This document shows, piece by piece, positions 6,854 to 14,098 of a stretch of 25,605 nt of DNA; position 1 is the stretch's first letter; each line of letters begins with the position of its first letter. The notes beneath the pieces are model-generated. The model was given only the letters and a program-made list of their open reading frames with translations, searched no databases and was not told the origin of the DNA. Origin of the DNA: Pseudoluteimonas sp044226035 (GTDB lineage: Bacteria; Pseudomonadota; Gammaproteobacteria; Xanthomonadales; Xanthomonadaceae). A program made the position numbers and the translations under genes. The stretch covers positions 1 through 25,605 of the forward strand of contig JBGAHT010000043.1 in NCBI GenBank assembly GCA_044226035.1, given 5' to 3'.

Positions 6854-8794
6854 ATGCGCCGCTCCCACGCCATCCTCTCCCTCGCCACCATGCTTGCCGT
6901 GGCCGCCTGCCAGCGCGCCGAGGCGCCGCCGCCGGCCGCCGCGAAGAAGGCCGCCGCCATGCCCGCCGCCGCGCAAACCGCCATCGTCGACGATCATTCG
7001 TACTCGCAACCGGACAAGGTCCGGACCACCGACCTCGCGCTCGACCTCGCGCTCGATTTCGACAAGAAGGAAATCGCCGGCACCGCGACCTATACGCTGG
7101 ACTGGAAGGACAAGTCGGCCACGCAACTGGTGCTCGACACCCGCGACCTGACCATCGAGAAGGCCGAGGCGCTGGATGCCAACGGCCAGGCCACGCCGCT
7201 GGCGTTCAAGCTCGCCGACCGGGCCGACCCGATCCTCGGCACCAAGCTGACCATCGACGCGCCGACGCGCCCGGCCAAGGTGCGCGTGACCTACCGCACC
7301 TCGCCGGACGCCTCCGGCCTGCAGTGGCTGGAGCCGTCGATGACCGAGGGCAAGAAGCAGCCCTTCATGTTCAGCCAGTCGCAGCAGATCCACGCGCGTT
7401 CGTGGGTGCCGCTGCAGGATACGCCGCAGATCCGCTTCACCTACAGCGCGCACGTCACCGCGCCCAAGGACGCGATGGTGCTGATGAGCGCCGACAACGA
7501 TCCGAACGCGGTGCGCGACGGCGACTACACCTTCCGCATGCCGCAGAAGATCCCCTCGTACCTGCTCGCGATCGCCGCCGGCGACCTGGTGTTCAAGCCG
7601 ATCAGCGCCCGCAGCGGCGTGTGGGCCGAACCGGCGATGGTGGACAAGGCCGAGCACGAGTTCGAGGACACCGAGAAGATGATCCAGACGGCCGAGAAGC
7701 TGTACGGCCCGTATCGCTGGGATCGCTACGACCTGCTGGTGCTGCCGCCCTCGTTCCCCTACGGCGGCATGGAGAACCCGCGCCTGACCTTCGCCACGCC
7801 CACCGTGATCGTCGGCGACAAGTCGCTGGTGTCGCTGGTCGCGCACGAACTCGCGCACAGCTGGTCCGGCAACCTCGTCACCTTCGCCGTCGACCGCAAC
7901 GCGTGGCTCAACGAAGGCATCACCACCTACGTGCAGGGCCGCATCACCGAGGCGCTGTACGGCCAGGACATGGCCGACATGGAGCAGGTGATCGACCGCG
8001 ACGAGCTGAAGAAGGAATTCGCGACGCTCGACCCGAAGCTGCAGGCGCTGTCGCTGAAGCCGGGCGAACTGCAGGACCCGGACGACGCGGCCAGCGACAC
8101 CGTGTACACCAAGGGCGCGTGGTTCATGCAGTGGCTGGAGCAGAAGTTCGGGCGCGAGGTCTTCGACCCGTGGCTGCGCGGCTACTTCGACCACTTCGCG
8201 TTCCAGAGCATCACCACCGAGCAGTTCCGCGACTACCTGCAGAAGAACCTGGTGGACAAGCACCCGGGCACGGTGACGATGGCCCAGGTCGACGCCTGGC
8301 TGTACGGGCCGGGCATCCCGGGCGACGCGCCGCAGGTGCAGTCGCGCAAGTTCAGCGTGGTCGACGCCGCGCGCATCGCGTGGTCGGGCAGCGGCACGCT
8401 GCCGGCGCCGCAGGTGACCGATGCCTGGGGCACGCAGGAATGGGTGCACTTCATCGAGGGCCTCGGCGACACGCTCAAGCCCGAGCAGCTGAAGCAGCTC
8501 GACGACAAGTTCCACTTCACCGGCACGCCCAACGGCGAGATCGCGCAGCGCTGGTATCCGCTCACGGTGCGCAGCGGCTACACCCAGGCGCGCCCGGCGA
8601 TCGCCGCGTTCCTCGAACGCATCGGCCGGCGCAAGCTGATCATGCCGACCTACGAGGAACTGGTGAAGACGCCGGACGGCCTCGCGTTCGCGAAGGAAGT
8701 GTTCGCGAAGGCCAAGCCCGGCTACCACCCGATCACCACCGGGTCGGTGCAGGAGACCATCGCCAAGGCCGAGGCCAAGCCGGCCGCGCAGTGA
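6854..8794 (+). CDS. M1 family aminopeptidase lipoprotein (leukotriene A4 hydrolase-like)
   Basis: This is a 646-residue zinc aminopeptidase. The signal peptide ends in VAAC with Cys19 as lipidation site, so it is probably a periplasmic lipoprotein. It then has the beta-saddle domain, the exopeptidase motif GGMEN (304-308), the zinc site HELAH (331-335) with third ligand Glu354 in WLNEG, and a C-terminal helical domain of the leukotriene A4 hydrolase type. The segment between GGMEN and HELAH (NPRLTF, GDKSLVSLVAHELAHSWSGN) closely follows that subfamily. It cleaves N-terminal residues from peptides. TAAACT near 6819 is a candidate -10, giving a leader of roughly 25 bases. No catalytic residue is missing. 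Confidence 0.93.
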   Translation: MRRSHAILSLATMLAVAACQRAEAPPPAAAKKAAAMPAAAQTAIVDDHSYSQPDKVRTTDLALDLALDFDKKEIAGTATYTLDWKDKSATQLVLDTRDLTIEKAEALDANGQATPLAFKLADRADPILGTKLTIDAPTRPAKVRVTYRTSPDASGLQWLEPSMTEGKKQPFMFSQSQQIHARSWVPLQDTPQIRFTYSAHVTAPKDAMVLMSADNDPNAVRDGDYTFRMPQKIPSYLLAIAAGDLVFKPISARSGVWAEPAMVDKAEHEFEDTEKMIQTAEKLYGPYRWDRYDLLVLPPSFPYGGMENPRLTFATPTVIVGDKSLVSLVAHELAHSWSGNLVTFAVDRNAWLNEGITTYVQGRITEALYGQDMADMEQVIDRDELKKEFATLDPKLQALSLKPGELQDPDDAASDTVYTKGAWFMQWLEQKFGREVFDPWLRGYFDHFAFQSITTEQFRDYLQKNLVDKHPGTVTMAQVDAWLYGPGIPGDAPQVQSRKFSVVDAARIAWSGSGTLPAPQVTDAWGTQEWVHFIEGLGDTLKPEQLKQLDDKFHFTGTPNGEIAQRWYPLTVRSGYTQARPAIAAFLERIGRRKLIMPTYEELVKTPDGLAFAKEVFAKAKPGYHPITTGSVQETIAKAEAKPAAQ

Positions 8795-8804
8795 GTCCAG
8801 AACT

Positions 8805-8878
8805 GTCATTCTGAACGCAGTGAAGAACCTGCTTTTCCGCACGAAGACCAGCAGGTCCTTCGCTGCGCTCAGGATGAC
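8805..8878. repeat. Palindromic repeat, family B, copy 1
   Basis: The element is 74 bases bounded by GTCAT and ATGAC. The left arm CTGAACGCAGTGAAGAACCT and the inverse of the right arm, CTGAGCGCAGCGAAGGACCT, differ at three positions. It starts 11 bases after the M1 peptidase stop. Its last five bases contain the ATG of the next gene, so the repeat supplies that start codon. Confidence 0.85.
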
Positions 8879-9821
8879 AAGACGTGCTGCGGCCGCCCTC
8901 GTGGCGACCGTGCTGCTTGCGGTCGGCGTCGTGATCGCATGGAACCCGTACCTGCTGGTGCGCGGCGAATTCGCGCGCCAGCGCATCGCCGCCGGTCTGT
9001 CGCAACGCACGCTCGACGCCGCGGGATTCCGCTGGGTGTACGCGACGCGCGACGCAGACGTCGTCGATGCACCCACCGTGGTGATGATCCACGGCTTCAC
9101 CGGCAGCAAGGAGAACTGGTATCCGCTGGCGCGCGAACTGCGCGGGCGTGATCGCCTGGTCATTCCCGACCTGCCCGGCTGGGGCGCGAGCGAGCGCAAG
9201 CCCGGCGCCGATTACGGCTTCGTCGCGCAGGCCGAACGCGTGGCCGCGTTCATCCGCGCGGTCTCGCCCGGCAAGCCGGTCGTGCTGCTCGGGCATTCGA
9301 TGGGCGGCGGCATCGCCGCGCTGGTCGCCGCCCGGCATCCGGAACTGGTCGCGCGCGTCGGCCTGTTCGATGCCGCCGGCGTGCGCTTCCGCGACAACCG
9401 CTTCGGCGAGGAAGTCCTGGCCGGGAAGAACCCGTTCGCGGTAACCGACGCGGCCTCGCTGCACGCCTACCTCGACGTGCTGTTCCACGACAAGGCCAAG
9501 GCGCCGGCGATCCCGTGGCCGGCGTCGGCCGGGCTGATCCGCAAGCGCCGCGCCGATGCCGCGTTCGAGCAATCGGTGCTGGACAGCATCGGGCGCGGGC
9601 CGGAACGCTTCCTGCCCGGCGAGGAAGCGGCGAACATCCATCAACCCGCGTTGCTGCTGTGGTGCCGGCAGGACGCGGTGATCGACGCCAGCGCGCTCGG
9701 GCTCTACGCCGCGCGCATGCCGCAGGCGCGCAAGGTGCTGCTCGACGGCTGCGGACACATGTCCATCACCGAACAGCCGCACAATGTGGCGAACGCGGTC
9801 GAGGCACTGATCGAACACTAA
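8874..9821 (+). CDS. Alpha/beta hydrolase with N-terminal membrane anchor
   Basis: This 315-residue protein has an N-terminal hydrophobic segment (about 5-24) that anchors or exports it, followed by an alpha/beta hydrolase fold. The oxyanion-hole motif HGFTGSKENW is visible. The triad is Ser142 in GHSMGG, Asp267 in CRQDAV and His295 in GCGHMS. Substrate is unknown; relatives include lipases and other esterases. The earlier in-frame ATG at 8820 would add 18 residues read entirely from a family B repeat (TSRSFAALRM), so I chose 8874, whose ATG is itself the last part of that repeat. A second family B element follows the stop, so the gene is bracketed by the same repeat family. Confidence 0.88.
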   Translation: MTRRAAAALVATVLLAVGVVIAWNPYLLVRGEFARQRIAAGLSQRTLDAAGFRWVYATRDADVVDAPTVVMIHGFTGSKENWYPLARELRGRDRLVIPDLPGWGASERKPGADYGFVAQAERVAAFIRAVSPGKPVVLLGHSMGGGIAALVAARHPELVARVGLFDAAGVRFRDNRFGEEVLAGKNPFAVTDAASLHAYLDVLFHDKAKAPAIPWPASAGLIRKRRADAAFEQSVLDSIGRGPERFLPGEEAANIHQPALLLWCRQDAVIDASALGLYAARMPQARKVLLDGCGHMSITEQPHNVANAVEALIEH

Positions 9822-9825
9822 TGCC

Positions 9826-9930
9826 GTCATCCTGAGGCGAAGCCGAAGGACATGCTTGTCGCAGGTGAATGGAAAGCAGGTTGGACAGCCGTTCGACTGT
9901 CAGAAGCGGCTTCGCTACGCTCAGAACGAC
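9826..9930. repeat. Palindromic repeat, family B, copy 2 (diverged)
   Basis: It begins GTCATCCTGAGGCGAAGCCG and ends GCTTCGCTACGCTCAGAACG before AC. The right arm is the inverse of the usual GTCGTTCTGAGCG end. It sits five bases after the hydrolase stop and about 20 bases before the next gene. Translation of the repeat in the frame of the next gene is an open stretch and should not be counted as protein. Confidence 0.75.
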
Positions 9931-9950
9931 AAGATGAAAGGAGTCGCACC

Positions 9951-10679
9951 ATGAACATCAAGCCATTGGCCGTCGCGTTCGCGCTGGCATCGCTCGCCGC
10001 CTGCCACGGCAAGGACCCGCAGGCCGAAGCGCGCGCGCAAGCCGCGCAACAGGCGGTGCAGGAGACGGCCGCGGCGGACGCCGCGAAGGCGTTCGATGCC
10101 GCCGTCGCGCAGCAGAACTGGCGGCTGGCGAAGGCGCAGGGCGACGTGCTGGTCGCGCAATTCCCGCAATCGCAGGCGGCGCAACGCGTGCGCGCGCAAC
10201 TGGTCGACATCAAGGCCAAGGCCGACGCCGCGCGCGAAGGCGAACGCACCGCGGCGTTGTGGAGCTACGACAAGGAGGCGGTGAAGGGCGGCACGCAGCT
10301 GTCGGCCTCGATCTATTCGCGCGACGGGGTCGATACCGGCGGCGGCGCGCAGCCGGTGCGGCTGATCTTCCGCGACCATCCCTCGTGGGGCACCAGCAGC
10401 TACCTCGTGCTGCAGGCCGGCGATTTCGACAAGGCCTGCTACGGCCACTGCAAGGTGATGGTGACCGTGGACGACCAGGCGCCCAGGGCGATGTCCGCGA
10501 ACCGGCCCAGGACCGACGAGGCGATCGCGATGTTCATCGACGACGAGAAGGCGTTGTGGAAGCTGGCCAAGTCGGCGAAGGTGCTGACGATCGAGTTCCC
10601 GGTGAAGGGCTACGGGAAGAAGACCGCGGTGTTCGAGACCGCCGGCCTGGACGCGACGCAGCTGCCGAAGTGGAATTGA
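9951..10679 (+). CDS. Unrecognised lipoprotein
   Basis: This 242-residue predicted lipoprotein has signal MNIKPLAVAFALASLAAC with Cys18 after LAA. Residues about 22-105 are Ala/Gln-rich and helical, probably a coiled coil. The C-terminal half (about 110-242) looks like a beta-sandwich, with a CYGHC pair and the run FIDDEKALWKLAKSAKVLTIEF before FETAGL. That order of elements recalls small periplasmic proteins that report on envelope substrates, but I do not recognise a named family. ATG 9951 is preceded by AAAGGAG (9937-9943), the best ribosome binding site in this region. An in-frame ATG at 9852 is rejected because it starts in repeat sequence. Confidence 0.8.
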   Translation: MNIKPLAVAFALASLAACHGKDPQAEARAQAAQQAVQETAAADAAKAFDAAVAQQNWRLAKAQGDVLVAQFPQSQAAQRVRAQLVDIKAKADAAREGERTAALWSYDKEAVKGGTQLSASIYSRDGVDTGGGAQPVRLIFRDHPSWGTSSYLVLQAGDFDKACYGHCKVMVTVDDQAPRAMSANRPRTDEAIAMFIDDEKALWKLAKSAKVLTIEFPVKGYGKKTAVFETAGLDATQLPKWN

Positions 10680-10690
10680 CGCCTTTCGCC

Positions 10691-10722
10691 GTCATTCCCG
10701 CGAAGGCGGGAATCCAGCTTTT
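10691..10722. repeat. Palindromic repeat, family A, half copy
   Basis: Only the left arm is present: it begins GTCATTCCCGCGAAGGCGGG and continues AATCCAGCTTTT. The matching right arm is missing. It begins 11 bases after the preceding stop and ends one base before the ATG of the next gene. Confidence 0.8.
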
Positions 10723-10723
10723 G

Positions 10724-11521
10724 ATGGTCGGGCTTCTGGGTCTGGCTGCCTGCGCGCGCACGGCGGATACAATCCCCTCCGCTTCCAGCGGAAATTCCCT
10801 TTGCCAGCAAGTCCGCGCAGTACCGGATGAGGTTCGTGGGGATTTTTCGCTGGCTCCGTTCTACAAGAAATACGTCGATGCCAATGGACTGCCGATTTTG
10901 TCTTCGGATGCACCTGATGACGAATCGCTGAGGCGTGCATGCCGATTGGTGGTGAACATGTTGTCGAAGAGATCGGATGCACGGGAAAAGTTGATCGAAT
11001 TGCGTGTGCGCTTCGTTGTGATCGGTCGCGATGAAGGAACGGCCGATATTCCCGAGTACGGGTTTCGGGACAAACCACAAGCGGAAAAGGATGCGATCAA
11101 CGCGCGTGCTCGCGGCATCGGCAGCCAAGCGTCCTCATGCGGCGAGGAAAACCTGATGTGCCTGGCGGGCGACCGTTATCCGGCCGAAAGCATTTGCGTC
11201 CACGAGTTTTCACACACGATCCACGAGGCGCTCAAGCAGTTGGACCCGAATTTCGAAGATCGGCTGAAAGCCGATTTCAACGATGCGTCATCGCGTGGAA
11301 TCCTGAAAGACACCTATCGCAGCGGAAATTACGACGAGTATTGGGCCGAAGGCGTACAGGATTGGTATGACACGAATGCGGAAGCCGATCCGCCGGATGG
11401 CATACACAACGCAGTCAATACGCGGAAGGAACTCGAATCATTCGATCCACGCTTATTCGCTCTAATCGGCGAGGTGTTCCCGGAACGAATCGATTGGGGC
11501 AACTGCCATATCAAGCCGTAG
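10724..11521 (+). CDS. Putative HExxH zinc metallopeptidase lipoprotein
   Basis: This 265-residue protein has a very short lipoprotein signal, MVGLLGLAAC, with lipobox LAAC and no basic n-region. The mature part contains HEFSH at 160-164, a zinc-binding HExxH, followed by DEYWAEG with Glu205 or Glu209 as the likely third ligand. This is a gluzincin-like layout resembling anthrax lethal factor-type (M34-like) domains. The ending VNTRKELESFDPRL is also typical of that kind of family, though I cannot name it. Protease activity is inferred, not shown. GC content and codon use are much lower than in the neighbours, which suggests transfer. A family A half repeat ends one base before the ATG and may have replaced the original start. 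A TTG at 10721 is an alternative start. Confidence 0.75.
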   Translation: MVGLLGLAACARTADTIPSASSGNSLCQQVRAVPDEVRGDFSLAPFYKKYVDANGLPILSSDAPDDESLRRACRLVVNMLSKRSDAREKLIELRVRFVVIGRDEGTADIPEYGFRDKPQAEKDAINARARGIGSQASSCGEENLMCLAGDRYPAESICVHEFSHTIHEALKQLDPNFEDRLKADFNDASSRGILKDTYRSGNYDEYWAEGVQDWYDTNAEADPPDGIHNAVNTRKELESFDPRLFALIGEVFPERIDWGNCHIKP

Positions 11522-11560
11522 CCAGAATTTGGCGGAAGCCGCCCCTCACCCGCATAACTC

Positions 11561-11659
11561 GCGCCATCCATGGCGCTCGCCCTTCGGGCCAGCTCCGCTG
11601 TTCACGGGCGCTCCTGCGCCCGTAGTCGGCACCCTCTCCCACGCTGCGCGGGGAGAGGG
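11561..11659. repeat. Array of four hairpins between convergent genes
   Basis: Four palindromes follow one another: GCGCCAT-CC-ATGGCGC (11561-11576), GCCC-TTC-GGGC (11579-11589), GGGCGC-TCCT-GCGCCC (11606-11621) and CCCTCTCCC...GGGAGAGGG (11632-11659). No T-run follows the last stem on either strand, so it is not a classical intrinsic terminator. It lies between the convergent HExxH lipoprotein and PfkB kinase genes. The last hairpin resembles a repeat common in Xanthomonadales. Confidence 0.7.
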
Positions 11660-11665
11660 AAATAA

Positions 11666-12601
11666 TCAGGTCAACGCATACCCGTACTGCCGCTTGAACT
11701 CGGCGTTGAACTCGTCGAAGGTGAAGCGCTGGTTCTGGGTACCGTGGTGGCTCACCTTCAGCGCGCCCATCAGGTTGCCGATGCGGCCGATGGTCGGCCA
11801 GTCCAGGCCCTTCTCGAGCCCGTAGATCAGCCCCGCGCGGAACGCATCGCCGCAACCGGTGGGATCCACCACCGCTTCCTCGCGCGCCGGCGGCACGTTG
11901 ATGCTGATGCCGTCGTGGAAGATGTCCGCACCGCGCGGCCCGCGGGTCACGATGAACGCCTTCACGCGGGAGGCGATCTGGCGCTCGTTCCAGCCCGTGC
12001 GTTCCTGCAGCAGGCTCGATTCGTAATCGTTGGCGATCACGTAGTCCGCCTGCTCGATGAAGGCGCGGAACTCCTCGCCGTTGAACAGCGGCATCGCCTG
12101 GCCCGGGTCGAAGATGAACGGAATGCCGCGCTCGGCGAATTCCCTCGCGTTCTGCAGCATGCCCTCGCGGCCGTCCGGCGCGACGATGCCGATGGTGACG
12201 CCCTCGACCTCGCGCACGTGGTTGAGGTGGCTGTCGCCCATCGCGCCCGGATGGAAGGCGGTGATCTGGTTGTTGTCGTGGTCGGTGGTGATGAAGCACT
12301 GCGGGGTGAACTGTTCCTCCAGCACGCGCACGTGGTCGAGCCGGATGCCCATCCCCTCCAGGTGCGCGCGATAGGGCGCGAAGTCCTGCCCGACCGTGGC
12401 CATCGGCACCGGGTCGCCGCCCAGCAGCTTGAGGTTGTAGGCGATGTTGCCGGCGCAGCCGCCGAACTCGCGGCGCATCCTCGGGACCAGGAACGAGACG
12501 TTCAGGATGTGGACCTTGTCCGGGAGGATGTGGTTCTTGAACTGGTCGGGGAACACCATGATGGTGTCGTAGGCCAGGGAACCGCAGATCAGGGCAGCCA
12601 T
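11666..12601 (-). CDS. PfkB-family kinase, probable adenosine kinase
   Basis: This 311-residue cytoplasmic kinase has the ribokinase/PfkB fold. The N-terminal signature FGGCAGNIAYNL is near 46-57 and the C-terminal signature DPTGCGDAFRAG holds the anion hole and catalytic Asp. Members of this subfamily in Xanthomonadales are usually annotated as adenosine kinase (adenosine to AMP), but substrate cannot be told from sequence alone; a sugar or nucleoside kinase is possible. ATG 12601 gives the typical MAALICGSLAYDTI start. The frame stays open far upstream, but that part is the inverse of repeat and mreB sequence and is not coding. The gene stands alone, divergent from mreB. Confidence 0.88.
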   Translation of the reverse strand: MAALICGSLAYDTIMVFPDQFKNHILPDKVHILNVSFLVPRMRREFGGCAGNIAYNLKLLGGDPVPMATVGQDFAPYRAHLEGMGIRLDHVRVLEEQFTPQCFITTDHDNNQITAFHPGAMGDSHLNHVREVEGVTIGIVAPDGREGMLQNAREFAERGIPFIFDPGQAMPLFNGEEFRAFIEQADYVIANDYESSLLQERTGWNERQIASRVKAFIVTRGPRGADIFHDGISINVPPAREEAVVDPTGCGDAFRAGLIYGLEKGLDWPTIGRIGNLMGALKVSHHGTQNQRFTFDEFNAEFKRQYGYALT

Positions 12602-12636
12602 CGTCGCGTCGGGTGGTGAGAGGGGGACAGGGTAGC

Positions 12637-12828
12637 GGGGACCGGGAACCGGGGACAGGGGACAGGGGACCGGGGAACGAGGCGGGTCCGAAACCGTGCG
12701 TGGCGAGGACGGTTCGTCGAAGCCGGCGACCGAGCAAACTGGCCTCGAACCACCGCAAGCGCCCTTCGAGACGCCGGGCTCGGCTCCGGGCCGTGGCTCA
12801 GTGACCGGTCCCCGGTCCCCGGTTCCCG
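12637..12828. repeat. Nested repeat region upstream of mreB
   Basis: The left side holds short tandem units of GGGGACA/GGGGACC type (12637-12676). CGGGAACCGGGGAC (12643-12656) is exactly inverted as GTCCCCGGTTCCCG (12815-12828). Between them, 12693-12795 is a decayed family C element (CTCGAACCACCG and CCCTTCGAGACG are recognisable). Together they occupy most of the 282-base gap between the divergent kinase gene and mreB. Confidence 0.7.
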
Positions 12829-12835
12829 CTTTTGC

Positions 12836-12846
12836 TAGGCTATACG
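12836..12846 (+). promoter_or_regulatory. Candidate mreB promoter -10 region
   Basis: TAGGCT (12836-12841), with TG one base upstream, overlaps TATACG (12841-12846). Either could be a -10 box. No convincing -35 is seen because the inverted GGTCCCC repeat ends just upstream. The predicted leader is about 31-36 bases. This is the only promoter-like site in the gap before mreB. Confidence 0.35.
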
Positions 12847-12883
12847 GCCTTTTTCCGCCCCTCCGGCACGGACATTCCCCTCG

Positions 12884-13930
12884 ATGTTCAAGAAGTTCCG
12901 CGGCATGTTCTCCAACGACCTGTCGATCGACCTCGGCACGGCCAATACCCTCATCTACGTGCGCGGGCAGGGCATCGTGCTGAACGAGCCGTCGGTGGTC
13001 GCGGTGCGCCAGGACCGCGGCATCGGCAGCGCCAAGGCGGTGGCGGCGGTCGGCAGCGAGGCCAAGCAGATGCTCGGCCGCACGCCGGGGCACATGACCA
13101 CGGTGCGGCCGATGAAGGACGGCGTGATCGCCGACTTCACCTACACCGAGGAAATGCTCAAGCACTTCATCCGCAAGGTGCACAAGTCGCGCTTCCTGCG
13201 CCCGAGCCCGCGCGTGCTGGTGTGCGTGCCGGCCGGCAGCACCCAGGTCGAGCGTCGCGCGATCAAGGAATCGGCCGAGGAGGCCGGCGCGCGCGAGGTG
13301 TTCCTGATCGAGGAACCGATGGCCGCGGCGATCGGCGCCGGCATGCCGGTGACCGAGGCGCGCGGCTCGATGGTCGTGGACATCGGCGGCGGCACCACCG
13401 AGGTCGCGGTGATCGCGCTCAACGGCGTGGTGTACTCGCAGTCGGTGCGCATCGGCGGCGACCGCTTCGACGAAGCCATCATCAACTACGTGCGCCGCCA
13501 CCACGGCATGCTGATCGGCGAGACCACCGCCGAGCGGATCAAGCTCGACATCGGTTGCGCCTACCCGCAGCAGGACGTGCGCGAGATCGAGATCTCCGGC
13601 CGCCACCTCGCCGAGGGCGTGCCGAAGGTGATCAAGATCACCTCGAGCGAAGTGCTCGAGGCCCTGCGCGAACCGCTGTCGGGCATCGTCTCCGCGATCC
13701 GCCTGGCGCTGGAGCAGACCCCGCCGGAGCTGTGCGCGGACGTGGCCGAGCGCGGCATCGTGCTCACCGGCGGCGGCGCGCTGCTGCGCGACCTCGACCG
13801 CCTGATCAGCGAGGAAACCGGCCTGCACGTGCAGGTCGCGGACGATCCGCTGACCTGCGTCGCGCGCGGCGGCGGGCGTGCGCTCGAGCTGGTGGACATG
13901 CACGGCAACGAGTTCTTCGCCGCGGATTGA
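12884..13930 (+). CDS. mreB: Rod-shape determining actin homologue MreB
   Basis: This 348-residue actin-like ATPase forms membrane-bound filaments that direct lateral wall synthesis. The N-terminal MFKKFRGMF is an amphipathic membrane-binding helix. ATP-binding motifs are visible: DLGTAN at 16-21 (phosphate 1), DIGGGTTE at 166-173 (phosphate 2) and LTGGGALL (adenosine). Length matches E. coli MreB (347). It is the first gene of the elongation block, but a 168-base gap containing a large inverted repeat separates it from mreC, so MreB may be made in excess over MreC/MreD through partial termination or mRNA processing. Confidence 0.98.
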   Translation: MFKKFRGMFSNDLSIDLGTANTLIYVRGQGIVLNEPSVVAVRQDRGIGSAKAVAAVGSEAKQMLGRTPGHMTTVRPMKDGVIADFTYTEEMLKHFIRKVHKSRFLRPSPRVLVCVPAGSTQVERRAIKESAEEAGAREVFLIEEPMAAAIGAGMPVTEARGSMVVDIGGGTTEVAVIALNGVVYSQSVRIGGDRFDEAIINYVRRHHGMLIGETTAERIKLDIGCAYPQQDVREIEISGRHLAEGVPKVIKITSSEVLEALREPLSGIVSAIRLALEQTPPELCADVAERGIVLTGGGALLRDLDRLISEETGLHVQVADDPLTCVARGGGRALELVDMHGNEFFAAD

Positions 13931-13936
13931 GCTTCT

Positions 13937-14071
13937 GCACCCTGCCTTGCGCGCAGCGCAGGGGAGGGCTGGGGAGGAGTGTTTTTCGCCCCATCCGTTC
14001 GCACGCTTTAAGATCAAAGGCACCCCCTCCCAACCTCCCCCTGCCCGCTGCGCGTGCAAGGGGAGGGGTCA
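13937..14071. repeat. Large inverted repeat between mreB and mreC
   Basis: GGGGAGGGCTGGGGAGGAGTG (13961-13981) is inverted with CACCCCCTCCCAACCTCCCC (14021-14040). The flanks also have GC-rich palindromic ends (TTGCGCGCAGCGCA and GCTGCGCGTGCAA). It resembles the CCCCTCCC...GGGGAGGG intergenic repeat frequent in Xanthomonadales. It could fold into a long RNA stem that partly uncouples mreB from the downstream genes. Confidence 0.75.
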
Positions 14072-14098
14072 AACGGCCCCTTCCGGATTCCATCTCTC

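Noticed and set aside
8820..8873. N-terminal extension of the alpha/beta hydrolase by 18 residues.
   Set aside because: Those residues are the in-frame translation of a family B repeat seen elsewhere in the window.
9852..9950. Upstream start for the lipoprotein at 9951.
   Set aside because: The extension is mostly repeat sequence, and a strong ribosome binding site and lipoprotein signal mark 9951.
11632..11659. Hairpin considered as an intrinsic terminator.
   Set aside because: No T-run follows on either strand, so I list it only within the hairpin array.
12637..12676. Tandem GGGGAC units considered as a CRISPR array.
   Set aside because: Units are 7-8 bases without spacers of uniform length, and no cas gene is present.
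11666..14059. Long minus-strand frame extending the PfkB kinase N-terminally by 486 codons.
   Set aside because: The extension is antisense to mreB and the repeats; the kinase signature starts at 12601.
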